A stretch of DNA of 33,295 bases from CAYGTS01 sp964352905 (GCA_964352905.1 CAYGTS010000008.1:1-33295); one strand, 5' to 3'. Numbered from the stretch's first letter, positions 23,147 to 32,397 are shown. Program-made: numbers and translations. Notes: generated from the sequence alone by a model not told the origin.

Positions 23147-23744
23147 AAGCCGCAGCAATTCGCGTCAGGCAAAATCTGCGTCGCCTGTGAAATGGTTATT
23201 GCTTGGTATTGTGTTGGGCGGGATTGCCGCTGCGGGTATTTATTTTTACCAAAACCATGCTGATTTTAGGCATTCTATCGATCAATTATTGCCACAGGCT
23301 AAACACCAAACGCACCATAAAACCAAACAAGTTGTTAAATCGAAAAATCCACCTGCACCACAATTTTCTTTCTATACAATGCTTAAAAATCAAAAAACCG
23401 TTATACATAAGCAAAAATCACAGCCTACACAATCTCAATCCACACCACCAATAACGGTTGCATCACCGCAACACCAACAACTTGCCCATACCGAAACACC
23501 AAAAAAAACAGGCAGTTATTATTTGCAAGTGGCGTCTTTTCACAAACAACAAGATGCCGATCATGTGAAAGCCAAATTAACCTTAATGGGATTTAATGTG
23601 AATGTTGCTAAATTTCAAGCACACAATAGCACGTGGTATCGCGTTGTGATTGGTCCGTATCAATCCAAAACTCTCGCCCAAAGCGATCAAAAACGTCTTG
23701 CTGGTAATAAAATAAAAAGCTTTTTACGCCACCTGGATGCTTGA
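23091..23744 (+). CDS. ftsN: SPOR-domain cell division protein, FtsN-like
   Basis: This 217-residue protein has a basic cytoplasmic N-terminus (1-31), one membrane segment (WLLLGIVLGGIAAAGIYFY, about 35-53), a Gln/Lys/Pro-rich periplasmic linker and a C-terminal SPOR domain (SYYLQVASFHKQQDADHVKA, then WYRVVIGPYQSKTLAQSDQK). SPOR domains bind denuded glycan strands at the septum. PQFSFYTMLKNQ in the linker fits the FtsN-type essential region. The position between argS and hslV is the usual ftsN location in gammaproteobacteria. Its promoter is now separated from the complete argS by 8.4 kb, so expression may depend on the upstream repeat-derived sequence. Being single-pass and short, it could also be a generic SPOR protein. 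Confidence 0.85.
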   Translation: MAKRKTKPRTTTTRSNYSKSRSNSRQAKSASPVKWLLLGIVLGGIAAAGIYFYQNHADFRHSIDQLLPQAKHQTHHKTKQVVKSKNPPAPQFSFYTMLKNQKTVIHKQKSQPTQSQSTPPITVASPQHQQLAHTETPKKTGSYYLQVASFHKQQDADHVKAKLTLMGFNVNVAKFQAHNSTWYRVVIGPYQSKTLAQSDQKRLAGNKIKSFLRHLDA

Positions 23745-23779
23745 AAACTTTTAAATCGCCCCATATATACATTCATTGA

Positions 23780-23847
23780 CAGTAATTCCCGGTGTGATGT
23801 TGAATGACTCAAGAACGGTCAGATTTGAGGCAAGGTCACATTAAAAA
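23780..23847. repeat. Truncated family B element in the hslV leader
   Basis: CAGTAATTCCCGGTGTGATG starts a family B end, followed by CAAGAACGGTCAGATTTGAG and CAAGGTCACATTAAAAA, almost identical to the left third of the complete copy at 4183. The other end is missing. It ends 14 bases before the hslV start, so the hslV 5' leader is made of element sequence. Confidence 0.8.
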
Positions 23848-23861
23848 ATGAGGACTATGCA

Positions 23862-24410
23862 TTGGAACAATTCAGAGGTACGACGATTTTATCTGTTAGA
23901 CGCGGCAATAGCGTGGTGATTGGCGGTGATGGCCAAGTCACCATGGGTAATACGATCATGAAAGGTGGTGCGCGTAAGGTTCGTCGCATTTACAAAGATC
24001 AAGTGATTGCCGGATTCGCCGGTGGCACCGCCGATGCGTTCACTTTATTTGAGCGCTTTGAAGCTAAATTAGAAAAACACTCTGGTCATTTAACACGCGC
24101 CGCCGTTGAGCTTGCCAAAGATTGGCGCACCGATCGCATGTTACGCAGATTAGAAGCCTTACTTGCGGTTGCCGATAAAACTGCATCATTAATCATCACC
24201 GGTAATGGTGATGTTATCGAACCTGAAAATAGCTTAATTGCAATTGGCTCTGGTGGTCCTTTTGCACAATCTGCGGCAAAGGCATTGTCAGATAATACCA
24301 AGTTATCCGCCAAAGAAATTGTTAAAAAATCATTAACGATCGCTGCCGATATTTGCATTTATACTAATCACAATATCATCTTAGAAGAATTATCATTGGA
24401 TGATAAATAA
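23862..24410 (+). CDS. hslV: ATP-dependent protease subunit HslV
   Basis: HslV is the threonine peptidase of the HslUV (ClpQY) proteasome-like complex. The protein has 182 residues. The N-terminus MEQFRGTTILSVRRGNSVV matches the Coxiella-type form, with Thr7 expected as the catalytic residue after processing. FAGGTADAFTLFERFEAKLE, AKDWRTDRMLRRLEALLAVA and IAIGSGGPFAQSAAKAL are diagnostic. The start is the TTG at 23862, supported by family similarity and by a GAGG ribosome-binding site near 23850. The nearby ATGs at 23848 and 23857 are out of frame. hslU follows after 14 bases. Confidence 0.95.
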   Translation: MEQFRGTTILSVRRGNSVVIGGDGQVTMGNTIMKGGARKVRRIYKDQVIAGFAGGTADAFTLFERFEAKLEKHSGHLTRAAVELAKDWRTDRMLRRLEALLAVADKTASLIITGNGDVIEPENSLIAIGSGGPFAQSAAKALSDNTKLSAKEIVKKSLTIAADICIYTNHNIILEELSLDDK

Positions 24411-24424
24411 ATAGGAATACGCAC

Positions 24425-25765
24425 ATGTCTACCATGACTCCCAAAGAAATTGTCTCTGAATTAGATAAACACATTGTTGGGCAAAACGAAGCAAAACGAG
24501 CCGTTGCGATTGCCCTGCGTAATCGTTGGCGCCGCATGCAAGTCGCAGAAGATCTGGCTGCAGAAATAACACCTAAAAATATTTTAATGATAGGACCTAC
24601 TGGGGTGGGTAAAACTGAAATTTCACGTCGTTTGGCCAAACTTGCTAATGCACCCTTTATTAAAGTGGAAGCAACGAAGTTTACTGAAGTCGGTTATGTT
24701 GGTCGTGATGTTGATTCAATTATTCGTGATTTAGCCGATATGGCTGTAAAAATGACACGCGAAGAAGCCATGAGCAAAGTCCGTTCCCGCGCGGAAGAAG
24801 CGGCGGTTAATCGTATTCTTGATGTCTTAGTACCTTCACCACGTGGCGCGTTTGAAAATGAGCCTACTACCGAAAAAGAAGAAAATAGCGCTCGCAAATT
24901 ATTTCGTCGCAAATTACTCGATGGCGAGTTAAATGATCAAGAAATTGAAATGGATTTGCAAGCTTCACAAATTGGCGTTGAAATCATGGCACCTCCCGGT
25001 ATGGAAGAAATGACGAACCAATTGCAAAGTATGTTTCAAAATCTTCATAGCGGGAAAACTAAAACACGTAAAATTAAAGTTAAAGAAGCACTGAAAATTT
25101 TACCGGAAGAAGAAGCCTCTAAACTAATCGATGAAGATGAAATTAAACTTGCCGCGCTTAATAATGTTGAAAACAATGGTATCGTTTTTATTGATGAAAT
25201 TGATAAAGTCACGATGCGCTCTGATTCACATCGCAGTGGTGGTGATGTTTCACGCGAAGGTGTACAACGTGATTTATTGCCGCTAGTTGAAGGCAGCACG
25301 GTCTCTACACGTTATGGCATGGTTAAAACCGATCATATTCTTTTTATCGCATCCGGTGCTTTTCATTTAGCTAAACCTTCTGATTTAATTCCAGAATTAC
25401 AAGGGCGCTTACCCATTCGCGTTGAATTAAAAGCCTTAACCGCCGAGGATTTTACGCGCATTTTAACTGAACCCTATGCATCTCTAAAAGATCAATACTG
25501 TGCGCTCTTGAAAACAGAAAATCTTAACTTGGAGTTTACCCCTGAGGCGATTAAACGTATTGCTGAAGTGGCATTCCAAGTGAATGAAAGCACAGAAAAT
25601 ATTGGCGCACGTCGCTTGCATACGGTCATGGAACGTCTTACTGAAGAAATTTCATTTGATGCCGCGGATCACAGTGGCTCAACAATTGTGATCGATGAAA
25701 ACTATGTCAATAAGCATCTTGCTCCTTTAGCCGAAGATGAAGATTTGAGCCAATATATTTTGTAG
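24425..25765 (+). CDS. hslU: ATP-dependent protease ATPase subunit HslU
   Basis: HslU is the AAA+ unfoldase partner of HslV. The protein has 446 residues, normal length. It begins with the conserved PKEIVSELDKHIVGQNEAKR. Walker A is GPTGVGKTE, followed by VEATKFTEVGYVGRDVDSII with the pore loop GYVG. The I-domain (about 110-230) is rich in charged residues. Walker B is IVFIDEIDKV, and sensor 2 is ENIGARRLHTVMERL. The C-terminus SQYIL fits the tail that inserts into HslV. It is cotranscribed with hslV. Confidence 0.97.
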   Translation: MSTMTPKEIVSELDKHIVGQNEAKRAVAIALRNRWRRMQVAEDLAAEITPKNILMIGPTGVGKTEISRRLAKLANAPFIKVEATKFTEVGYVGRDVDSIIRDLADMAVKMTREEAMSKVRSRAEEAAVNRILDVLVPSPRGAFENEPTTEKEENSARKLFRRKLLDGELNDQEIEMDLQASQIGVEIMAPPGMEEMTNQLQSMFQNLHSGKTKTRKIKVKEALKILPEEEASKLIDEDEIKLAALNNVENNGIVFIDEIDKVTMRSDSHRSGGDVSREGVQRDLLPLVEGSTVSTRYGMVKTDHILFIASGAFHLAKPSDLIPELQGRLPIRVELKALTAEDFTRILTEPYASLKDQYCALLKTENLNLEFTPEAIKRIAEVAFQVNESTENIGARRLHTVMERLTEEISFDAADHSGSTIVIDENYVNKHLAPLAEDEDLSQYIL

Positions 25766-25772
25766 GCTAACA

Positions 25773-25830
25773 GTATCTGCTAACCCCCTTTAGCCCAAAC
25801 ATGGACGTTCCCTGCTACGGAGTGAGTTAC
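25773..25830. mobile_element. Family A miniature element, 58 bp, with a degenerate target duplication
   Basis: The element starts GTATCTGCTAACCCCCTTTA and ends GCTACGGAGTGAGTTAC. The flanks are GGCTAACA (25765-25772) and AGCTAATA (25831-25838), matching at 6 of 8. It is the shortest near-complete copy, with only the two ends left, and begins just after the hslU stop. The remaining bases to the next gene show no clear promoter or terminator. Confidence 0.7.
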
Positions 25831-25896
25831 AGCTAATAAATAATTATAAAAGATACTCTTCTCAATAACTTAATAAAAACCATAGGAAGCACGTGT

Positions 25897-28890
25897 ATGC
25901 CAGCACATCAGTTAGTTTATGTAGATTCTTTGCCTGAAATGCCAACAATAAACACAGAAGATCAGCAAAAACTGTCACAAATCATGACTGATCTTTCATC
26001 AATCGGCACGATGCGGAGCGGCGCTCATTTAGAAAAGCTAGAAAGTTTCCCCGAGGGTGTTATGAGTATTAGGCTAAATGATACTCGCCGCATACTGTTA
26101 TTCACTTTTAGTGAGGGTGGCGTAACCTACTACGTTCCGTTAGAAGCTCACAACCATGACTATGCAAAAGCAGCACGGAAATATAACAATACGCAGGGTG
26201 GGATACTCGCAACGCTGCTAGCAATCAATAAAAAGCCTTTAACAATTGCAGCACAAAAACTAAAGATGGATATTATCGAAGCTGCACAACCAACAGCAGC
26301 AGAGCAACCACAACAGGCAACCCATTCCAGTGTCATGCAACAATTGCAGCCGCAGCAACCACATCTTTATGTCACAGACACTGGCGATAATGTTTATCGC
26401 CTTAATGCACAGCAAGCTCATGCTGTTACTGCTCTGAAAAAAACTGAGACTATTGTTATCTCAGGCCCACCTCATACAGGTAAAACCTTAGCACTGAATA
26501 CTATGCTACAAACTAATAGCGTTGGATCACAGCGTATTCTATACCTAACATCATCACCTTCATCTGCCACAATCGTTCTAAGTAACTGCACTCAACCCAA
26601 ATCTGTTCTTCCAAGAACCCATCAACAATTGGAATTGGAAATGGAAGAGAAAAAAGAAGCCGAATCAGAAGTAATAGAAGAAGACCTTAAGCCTCTGCTT
26701 GAAATTTCTAGCTTTGAAGCGTTTTTCAAAGCCAGGCTACCAGAAGCTACAAAAATAGTAGGAATGGATCAATTCATTGCGTTTTGTAATGAAAAAAATT
26801 TTGATGCTAACCTTAACAAAAACAACAAACAAAAAAAATGGGTAAATGACTATGCAATTTTACGACACATCGCTCTGCTGCAGTTTATTCATAAACAGGA
26901 TTTTAACCGCTTCTGGAATAATAGTGGAGAAAATACGCTCGTGCAAAACAAAGAGCAAAGAGGAATCATGTTTAACCGTTTTACGCAATATAAAACATGG
27001 CTTCAGCAAGAAAACTACGTTGATCTTAGCCTGTTAACGACAGACCCCGAGCTAAATTCATTGACTGCAAATGATGATGTGCGCCAATCAAACATTATCT
27101 GCGATGACACAGAACAAATGCCACCGGTTATCCTTATGTCAATGGCAGCATGCGCAAATCGAGACCGGAGAAAGTTTATCGTGGCTGTTGATACCGATGT
27201 GATGGGTGAATTACCTCTTGAATATCTAAGGAAATTGTCTAACAGTGCGGAAGTAAAACTAACGACATCTTATCGATCTACAGCTGTAATAGCCTGCACA
27301 AATTCAATGCGTACAATCGAAGCTGTATTGTGTGGTAATCAGCCGCAACAACTTGAAGAGCCTGCTGACAGCATAACAGATATTGGAAAAACGCAGTCTT
27401 TTGAACTTCCGCGGGATAAATGGCAAAAGAGTCTATTGAAACATTATCAAGAAATTGCGCACGTAACCGCACAAAACGCTGCTATTGTTGTTTTTTCGCA
27501 AACTGACAAAGAGGCTTTACTTATACAGAATGATCAGCTATGCGTGCTTACTGTAGATGAAGCCCAAGGTTCAATATTTGATACAGTCATACTGTGCCAA
27601 CCGTTTACCACAGACTTTATGACAGCACTCGTTAAATGCACTGCGATTGAAAATGACACATTCACTCTCAAAAGTGAATCTTCCAAAGCTGCTCAATATG
27701 CCGCTAGGAATATGATGGAGAAAATCATTGCCGCATCGACTCTAGCAGCAAAAAGCATAGTCATCGCACAGTCTCCACTGCCAAAAAAGGATAAGCAGCA
27801 ACCTTATTTAGAAAAACTCCTGCAGGATCTGATCCCTGCAGCAACACCGCAACCTGCAATAACAGCAACGCAGCAAGCAGAAATACAACAGCAACAACAA
27901 ATGCAGCAACAGGCCTGGCAAACTTTTGAAGCATTACTAACGTTTGAGCAACCTTCATCAGCATTATCACCCGCTCAACTTAAGGTAACTGATGAATTAA
28001 AACAAGCATTTTTCGAATGGATTAACACGCAACCGAATGAAGCCCAATTGCATAAAGAAAGACGTTTCATAAACGAAATTGAGCAGCGTAATCAACAAGC
28101 ACGTCGCTTACTGGATGCTGCTACAACGCGAATACTACAATTAGATAGTAAAACTGCAAAAGAAGACCCTAAAACCAAAACGTTATATGACGCTTATGTT
28201 CACATGATTAAGGTTCCTGAACCTCTCTCATTTGAAGAATATGCCAACATTGTCATGCAAGATTATGAGACTCGCGCAAGAGAGCAACAAGAGTATAAAC
28301 AAAAATGGCTAGCAGATAGGCGTGAGCGCGATAAAAACCAAAAAAGTGCTGAGCAAAATAGGCGAAGACAAGCAATAGAGGCAGAAAGAAAACAACGAAA
28401 AGAAAAAGAGAAACAAAAATTTAGACAATCCTTTAATAAGGAAATCATGGCGAACGTTTCCCATGATCTAGGGCCAGTTCAGTTGCACTCTCTGCCAATG
28501 ATGGATATTATAGCACACTGCAAGCCCTTAGCATGTCCTTGCTGTCGGGTCGATCCAGTTGAGAATATTAAGTCTATTTATGATCTGTGCTCTCAGTTAC
28601 CAGAAGATTTTGATCCTATAAAAGACATTGAGCAAGCGCCAAACACCACCTGCAGTGTTGCTGCATTGCCTCCTGAAGCCAGGGCATCCTTACAAGCAAT
28701 CAAAGATTTTAGTAACAGCGGTGTTGCCGGTGCGAAAAGGCACTTAATCGCCTTCATCGAAGCAGCTGAACCTACCGCTGAGAGCAATCCAACAGTTAAG
28801 ACTCAACTTGATTTTATTAAAAACAAACTACAGCCCTTGATTGATTGTAACGCAGAGGAAAAAAAGAAAAAAAAACCAGGTAAAAAATAA
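25897..28890 (+). CDS. Large protein with a RelE-like N-terminus and a degenerate superfamily 1 helicase core
   Basis: The protein has 997 residues. Residues 18-95 (HLEKLESFPEGVMSIRLND, RRILLFTF, then HNHDYAKAARK) resemble the RelE/ParE/HigB fold. A Gln-rich linker follows. The SF1-like core has a Q-motif-like RLNAQQAHAV (168-177), Walker A GPPHTGKT (190-197), motif Ia-like ILYLTSSPSSA, motif II replaced by IICDDTEQMPP (400-410), SYRST (458-462) for motif IV, and TVDEAQGSIFDTVIL (552-566) for motif V. Motif III lacks the usual GDxxQ, and a motif VI arginine is not evident. The C-terminal third has a basic/acidic coiled-coil-like region (about 755-850), a cysteine cluster CKPLACPCCR and a lysine-rich tail. 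ATP binding is possible, but helicase activity is doubtful. The gene is monocistronic between two repeat clusters. Function unknown. Confidence 0.6.
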   Translation: MPAHQLVYVDSLPEMPTINTEDQQKLSQIMTDLSSIGTMRSGAHLEKLESFPEGVMSIRLNDTRRILLFTFSEGGVTYYVPLEAHNHDYAKAARKYNNTQGGILATLLAINKKPLTIAAQKLKMDIIEAAQPTAAEQPQQATHSSVMQQLQPQQPHLYVTDTGDNVYRLNAQQAHAVTALKKTETIVISGPPHTGKTLALNTMLQTNSVGSQRILYLTSSPSSATIVLSNCTQPKSVLPRTHQQLELEMEEKKEAESEVIEEDLKPLLEISSFEAFFKARLPEATKIVGMDQFIAFCNEKNFDANLNKNNKQKKWVNDYAILRHIALLQFIHKQDFNRFWNNSGENTLVQNKEQRGIMFNRFTQYKTWLQQENYVDLSLLTTDPELNSLTANDDVRQSNIICDDTEQMPPVILMSMAACANRDRRKFIVAVDTDVMGELPLEYLRKLSNSAEVKLTTSYRSTAVIACTNSMRTIEAVLCGNQPQQLEEPADSITDIGKTQSFELPRDKWQKSLLKHYQEIAHVTAQNAAIVVFSQTDKEALLIQNDQLCVLTVDEAQGSIFDTVILCQPFTTDFMTALVKCTAIENDTFTLKSESSKAAQYAARNMMEKIIAASTLAAKSIVIAQSPLPKKDKQQPYLEKLLQDLIPAATPQPAITATQQAEIQQQQQMQQQAWQTFEALLTFEQPSSALSPAQLKVTDELKQAFFEWINTQPNEAQLHKERRFINEIEQRNQQARRLLDAATTRILQLDSKTAKEDPKTKTLYDAYVHMIKVPEPLSFEEYANIVMQDYETRAREQQEYKQKWLADRRERDKNQKSAEQNRRRQAIEAERKQRKEKEKQKFRQSFNKEIMANVSHDLGPVQLHSLPMMDIIAHCKPLACPCCRVDPVENIKSIYDLCSQLPEDFDPIKDIEQAPNTTCSVAALPPEARASLQAIKDFSNSGVAGAKRHLIAFIEAAEPTAESNPTVKTQLDFIKNKLQPLIDCNAEEKKKKKPGKK

Positions 28891-28940
28891 CTCTTTTTAC
28901 CAGTGCCAGTATATGAGTCCATATTAATCAAAACGATAGC

Positions 28941-29010
28941 GTAGCTCATCCGGTAGCGGGGAACGCCCTGATCCCCGCTTATCAAGAGGGCTGGCGGTTG
29001 GACTAAAAAC
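28941..29010. repeat. Partial family A-like element
   Basis: GTAGCTCATCCGGTAGCGGG and GAACGCCCTGATCCCCGCTT, then ATCAAGAGGGCTGGCG, match the reverse complement of the copy at 33163-33235. The right end is not recognisable and passes into the family B copy. The boundary is approximate. Confidence 0.6.
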
Positions 29011-29089
29011 CAGTAATTCCCGGCGTGATGCTGAATGATTCAAGAACGGTCAGATTTGAGGCCGTTCCCCGCTACACCGGGAATTGCTG
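29011..29089. mobile_element. Family B miniature element, 79 bp
   Basis: CAGTAATTCCCGGCGTG at the left and CACCGGGAATTGCTG at the right are terminal inverted repeats. CAAGAACGGTCAGATTTGAG follows the left end. Compared with the 175-bp copy at 4183, the core is deleted. The 9-base flanks are not convincingly alike. 29090-29205 holds only the leader of the next gene. Confidence 0.7.
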
Positions 29090-29205
29090 GCTAACCATCC
29101 CTCACTAAAGCTATACATGCAGCTATTCAGGCATTCACAACAAAGATGAAATTCACGTTAGGCAATGTTAGAATTGCGCCAATTTAACTCACCAATGGGC
29201 TCCCC

Positions 29206-29733
29206 ATGAAAAAGCTATTATTACTTATAATAAGTCTAATCCTCGTTACACCAAGCTTTGCTGATCCAACACCGGTCATCTTCGGCTCAGTCGAATACGC
29301 CACCTTTGTTGTTAAGGGTTATACGGTAAAAGCCAAAATGGATACTGGCGCAAAAACCTCTTCACTCGATGCCAGAAACATTCATTTATATCGCAAGAAT
29401 GGTGAGCAGTGGGTCACTTTTTCTGTAAGGCCACAAGCAGGAAAACCACCCCTAATCGTAAAACGTAAGGTAATTGATTTTGTAAAAATTTTAAAACGCG
29501 CGCCTTCACGTAAAGATCGCAAACAACGCGAATTTAATCGCCGCCCAGTGGTTAAAATGACGGTTTGTATCGGTACGCATAAACACGTTATTAAAGTGAA
29601 TCTAACTGATCGCAATCAATTTGTTTACCCACTATTACTCGGCCGCAGTGCCATTAAGCAATTCGGCGCCATGATTAATCCTAGCAAAACCTTTTTGCAG
29701 CCAAAAACATGCCAACTTGGGGATGTCTCTTGA
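29206..29733 (+). CDS. Secreted retropepsin-like zinc protease family protein (PF05618 type)
   Basis: This 175-residue protein has a Sec signal peptide (KKLLLLIISLILVTPSFA, cleavage after about residue 19). The mature part has the aspartic-protease-like VKAKMDTGAKTSSLDARNIH with the DTGA motif, and the late signature LTDRNQFVYPLLLGRSAI. The family is called ATP-dependent zinc protease in databases but resembles retropepsins. It is typically encoded with an inactive transglutaminase-7TM protein and a RimK-like ATP-grasp ligase, exactly the two genes that follow. The role of this gammaproteobacterial cassette is presumably peptide or glutamate ligation and trimming at the envelope. The next gene starts inside its 3' end. 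Confidence 0.87.
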   Translation: MKKLLLLIISLILVTPSFADPTPVIFGSVEYATFVVKGYTVKAKMDTGAKTSSLDARNIHLYRKNGEQWVTFSVRPQAGKPPLIVKRKVIDFVKILKRAPSRKDRKQREFNRRPVVKMTVCIGTHKHVIKVNLTDRNQFVYPLLLGRSAIKQFGAMINPSKTFLQPKTCQLGDVS

Positions 29734-31436
29734 AAAGAAAAACCCACTTAACTCTGTTAATCGTTATCTTAACAGCTATCGGCCTCAGTTCATTTTTATA
29801 TAAATGGCTAGTCGTTGGCATTCCATTACAGCCCTCTCATACCAAGCAAATTTGGGTGGTCGATGCCAGAATCAATTTGCGTGCCGATGACACGCCGGTA
29901 AAAATGAATTTTATTATCCCGCAACACCCCCCTGGATTTGCGATTTTAGATGAGAGTTTTATTTCAAGACATTATGGTTTGGCTTTCAATCAAAACAAAG
30001 ATAATCGCGAATCAGTGTGGTCAACACGACGCGGTAAAGGCTTACACAGTTTATTTTATCGCATCATGGTTTATACATCCGATCAAGAACAAAAGTACCG
30101 ATTAAAACCGGCAACTACGATTACCCAACCTGAATTCAATGAAAAACAACACGCAGCAGCAACAGCTATTTTAAAGGATATCCGCGATCAATCTGCTGAT
30201 ATTGAAACCTTTACCGCAGCAACCATTAAATTAGTTAATCAAGACAAAAACACTAATCTTGATATTTTGCTCGATCGCAAACTGTCACGCATGAGTCGTG
30301 CAAAAGTGATTATTGAGTTGCTCAGCATGGCTAATATTCACGCACGAGTTGTGCAGGGTATTAATCTAGAAGCATCATCTACCCAAACCTCGCTTATTCC
30401 TTGGCTCATGGTTCATGATGGTAAACAATGGCTTTATTTTAATCCTGAAACAGCTGAAAAAACATTACCCAACAATTTTTTAATCTGGTCTTATAATGCT
30501 AAACCCATTATAACGGTTAAAGGCGCTAAATTAGAGCAAGTGGTTTTTTCAGTTTCAGAAAATACTGAAAGCGTTTTACAGTTATTAGCACATCGCCGTG
30601 AAAAAGGCACGAGTGCCTTTTTAGATTTTTCATTATCCAATTTGCCTATTCCAACCCAAGAATTATATAAAGTATTATTGTAACTGCTCACTCCGTAGCA
30701 GGGAACGTCCATCTTTGGGCTAAAAACAGCGAAAATCTTTTATCGAAATGCTCATTTATAACGCATAAACTGCGCTTTCTCAAAAATATTTTCGCCATTT
30801 TTATCGCCAAATCTGAACGTTCTTGGTAAACAGCAAGCTAAAGGGGCGAGCAGTTACGTATTATTAACCATTCCACTGGGTGCTTTAATTATTTTATTAT
30901 TACGCAGCTTTGTTGGCCTTGCTACCTTCGGTACTTTTTTACCCGTATTGTTGGCACTTGCTTTTCGTGATACTGGGTTAATTTGGGGAATTAGCTTATT
31001 CACTTTGATCATTAGCATTGGTTTAGTGATTCGTTTTTATTTAGAACATTTGCGATTATTACTCGTACCGCGATTATCTGCTATTCTCACGGTGGTGATC
31101 ATGCTCATGGCGGTTATCTCGATTATTTCGCACAAAATGGGACTCGACCAAGGTTTATCGATTGCACTATTCCCAATTGTGATTTTAAGCATGATGATTG
31201 AAAGAATGTGTGTGATGTGGGAGGAACGTGGCGCTAAAGAAACCCTACGCACGGGTGCAGGTAGTATTTTAGCTGCATCGATTGCGTATTTGTTCATGCA
31301 TAATGCCGCTATTGATTATTTGCTATTTGCCTTTCCTGAATTATTGTTTGTGCTATTAGCAATTATTTTAATATTCAGCCAATATCGTGGCTATCGCTTA
31401 TCTGAATTAATTCGCTTTAAAACCTTGGCGCAATAG
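29709..31436 (+). pseudogene. Inactive transglutaminase fused to 7 TM helices, split by a mobile repeat
   Basis: The 5' part (29709-30683) encodes an N-terminal membrane anchor (LTLLIVILTAIGLSSFLYKW), a periplasmic transglutaminase-like domain without the catalytic Cys and the start of a linker, ending QELYKVLL and a TAA supplied by the repeat. The 3' part (30858-31436) resumes with TIPLGALIILLLRSFVGLAT and FGTFLPVLLALAFRDTGLIW, the seven-helix domain. Removing 30680-30857 and one GTATTATT restores one frame of 513 codons. Start options are ATG 29709 and TTG 29730. The longest open frame in the 3' half begins at TTG 30948, inside the first helices. Two separate polypeptides could be made, but loss of function is more likely. 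The gene should couple the retropepsin and the ligase across the membrane. Confidence 0.88.
30680..30857. mobile_element. Family A miniature element, 178 bp, complete, with perfect 8-bp target duplication
   Basis: The ends are GTAACTGCTCACTCC (30680-30694) and GGGGCGAGCAGTTAC (30843-30857), in inverted orientation. GTATTATT stands at 30672-30679 and again at 30858-30865. Inside, GAACGTCCATCTTTGGGCTA and the inverse of GAACGTTCAGATTTGGCGAT form longer imperfect inverted repeats that continue through GCGAAAAT. The centre is GCTCATTTATAACGCATAAA followed by CTGCGC. It has no coding capacity. This is the reference copy for the family in this window. Confidence 0.95.
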
Positions 31437-31438
31437 TG

Positions 31439-32383
31439 ATGATTACACGTTATAAAAAATTACGGCAAAAAGGCATTTTAGGCATTAATCAGCGCAATGC
31501 TGAATTTATTCAATTGTATAATCGCCGTAAATTTTTGCCGCTAGTGGATGATAAATTAAAAACTAAAGAGTTAACCAAAGCGTATAATATTAACACCCCG
31601 GAAGTTTATCAAGTCATTAAAATCGCCGCACAAATTGAAAATATTGATACCATTTTAAACACCAAAGAAGACTTTGTGTTAAAGCCTGCCAATGGCGCAG
31701 CCGGCTTTGGAATTTTAGTGATTAATGGTAAATACCGCGATTATTATCGTAAATCAAATGGCTTATTAATTAAAAAACCGGATATTTATTTACACATTTC
31801 CAATATTTTAAGCGGCATGCATAGCTTAGGTGGCTACACAGATAAAGCGATTGTTGAATACCGTGTTTTACCACACACTTTTTTTGATGAAATTAGTTTT
31901 CAAGGCGTACCTGACTTGCGTGTGATTGTTTTTCAGGGTTACCCGATTATGAGTATGTTACGCGTACCCACACGCCATTCGGATGGCAAAGCCAATTTAC
32001 ATCAAGGTGCGATTGGGATTGGTGTTGATATTGTGACCGGCATTACTAACAATGGTGTGAATCATCACAGTGAAGTGATTGATTTTCATCCTGATACCTT
32101 ACAGCCATTGGGCAATCGCCACATTCCGTTTTGGGATGAAATTTTAAGCATGTCAGCTCAGTGTTATGAAATGACGCAATTAGGCTATCTTGGCATTGAT
32201 ATTGTGATTGATAAAGACTTTGGCCCTTTGATTTTAGAAATGAATGCACGCCCAGGCTTAAGTATTCAAGTCGCCAATGAACGTGGTTTGTTACACCGTT
32301 TGCAACGCATTCAAAAATTACCAAAGTTAAAAGAAAATGCCACCGAACGCATTGAAACCATAAAGTCGTTGTTTACTGAGTAA
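31439..32383 (+). CDS. Alpha-L-glutamate ligase-like ATP-grasp protein (RimK-related)
   Basis: The protein has 314 residues from the ATG at 31439. A GTG at 31436 overlapping the preceding stop is an alternative, so translation was coupled to the 7TM gene. The N-terminus GILGINQRNAEFIQLYNRRK is typical of this branch. The ATP-grasp core has FVLKPANGAAGFGILVI (nucleotide-binding Lys and glycine-rich loop), DLRVIVFQGYPIMSMLRVPT, and the metal-binding end LILEMNARPGLSIQVANERG. It probably ligates glutamate or another amino acid to a peptide acceptor, which is not identified. The ligase appears intact although its membrane partner is interrupted. Confidence 0.88.
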   Translation: MITRYKKLRQKGILGINQRNAEFIQLYNRRKFLPLVDDKLKTKELTKAYNINTPEVYQVIKIAAQIENIDTILNTKEDFVLKPANGAAGFGILVINGKYRDYYRKSNGLLIKKPDIYLHISNILSGMHSLGGYTDKAIVEYRVLPHTFFDEISFQGVPDLRVIVFQGYPIMSMLRVPTRHSDGKANLHQGAIGIGVDIVTGITNNGVNHHSEVIDFHPDTLQPLGNRHIPFWDEILSMSAQCYEMTQLGYLGIDIVIDKDFGPLILEMNARPGLSIQVANERGLLHRLQRIQKLPKLKENATERIETIKSLFTE

Positions 32384-32397
32384 GGCACGTTTACAAT

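Noticed and set aside
28858..28890. Lysine-rich C-terminus of the 997-residue protein as a Dot/Icm secretion signal
   Set aside because: An EE pair near the C-terminus is too weak on its own, and no secretion genes are in the window, so effector status is not claimed.
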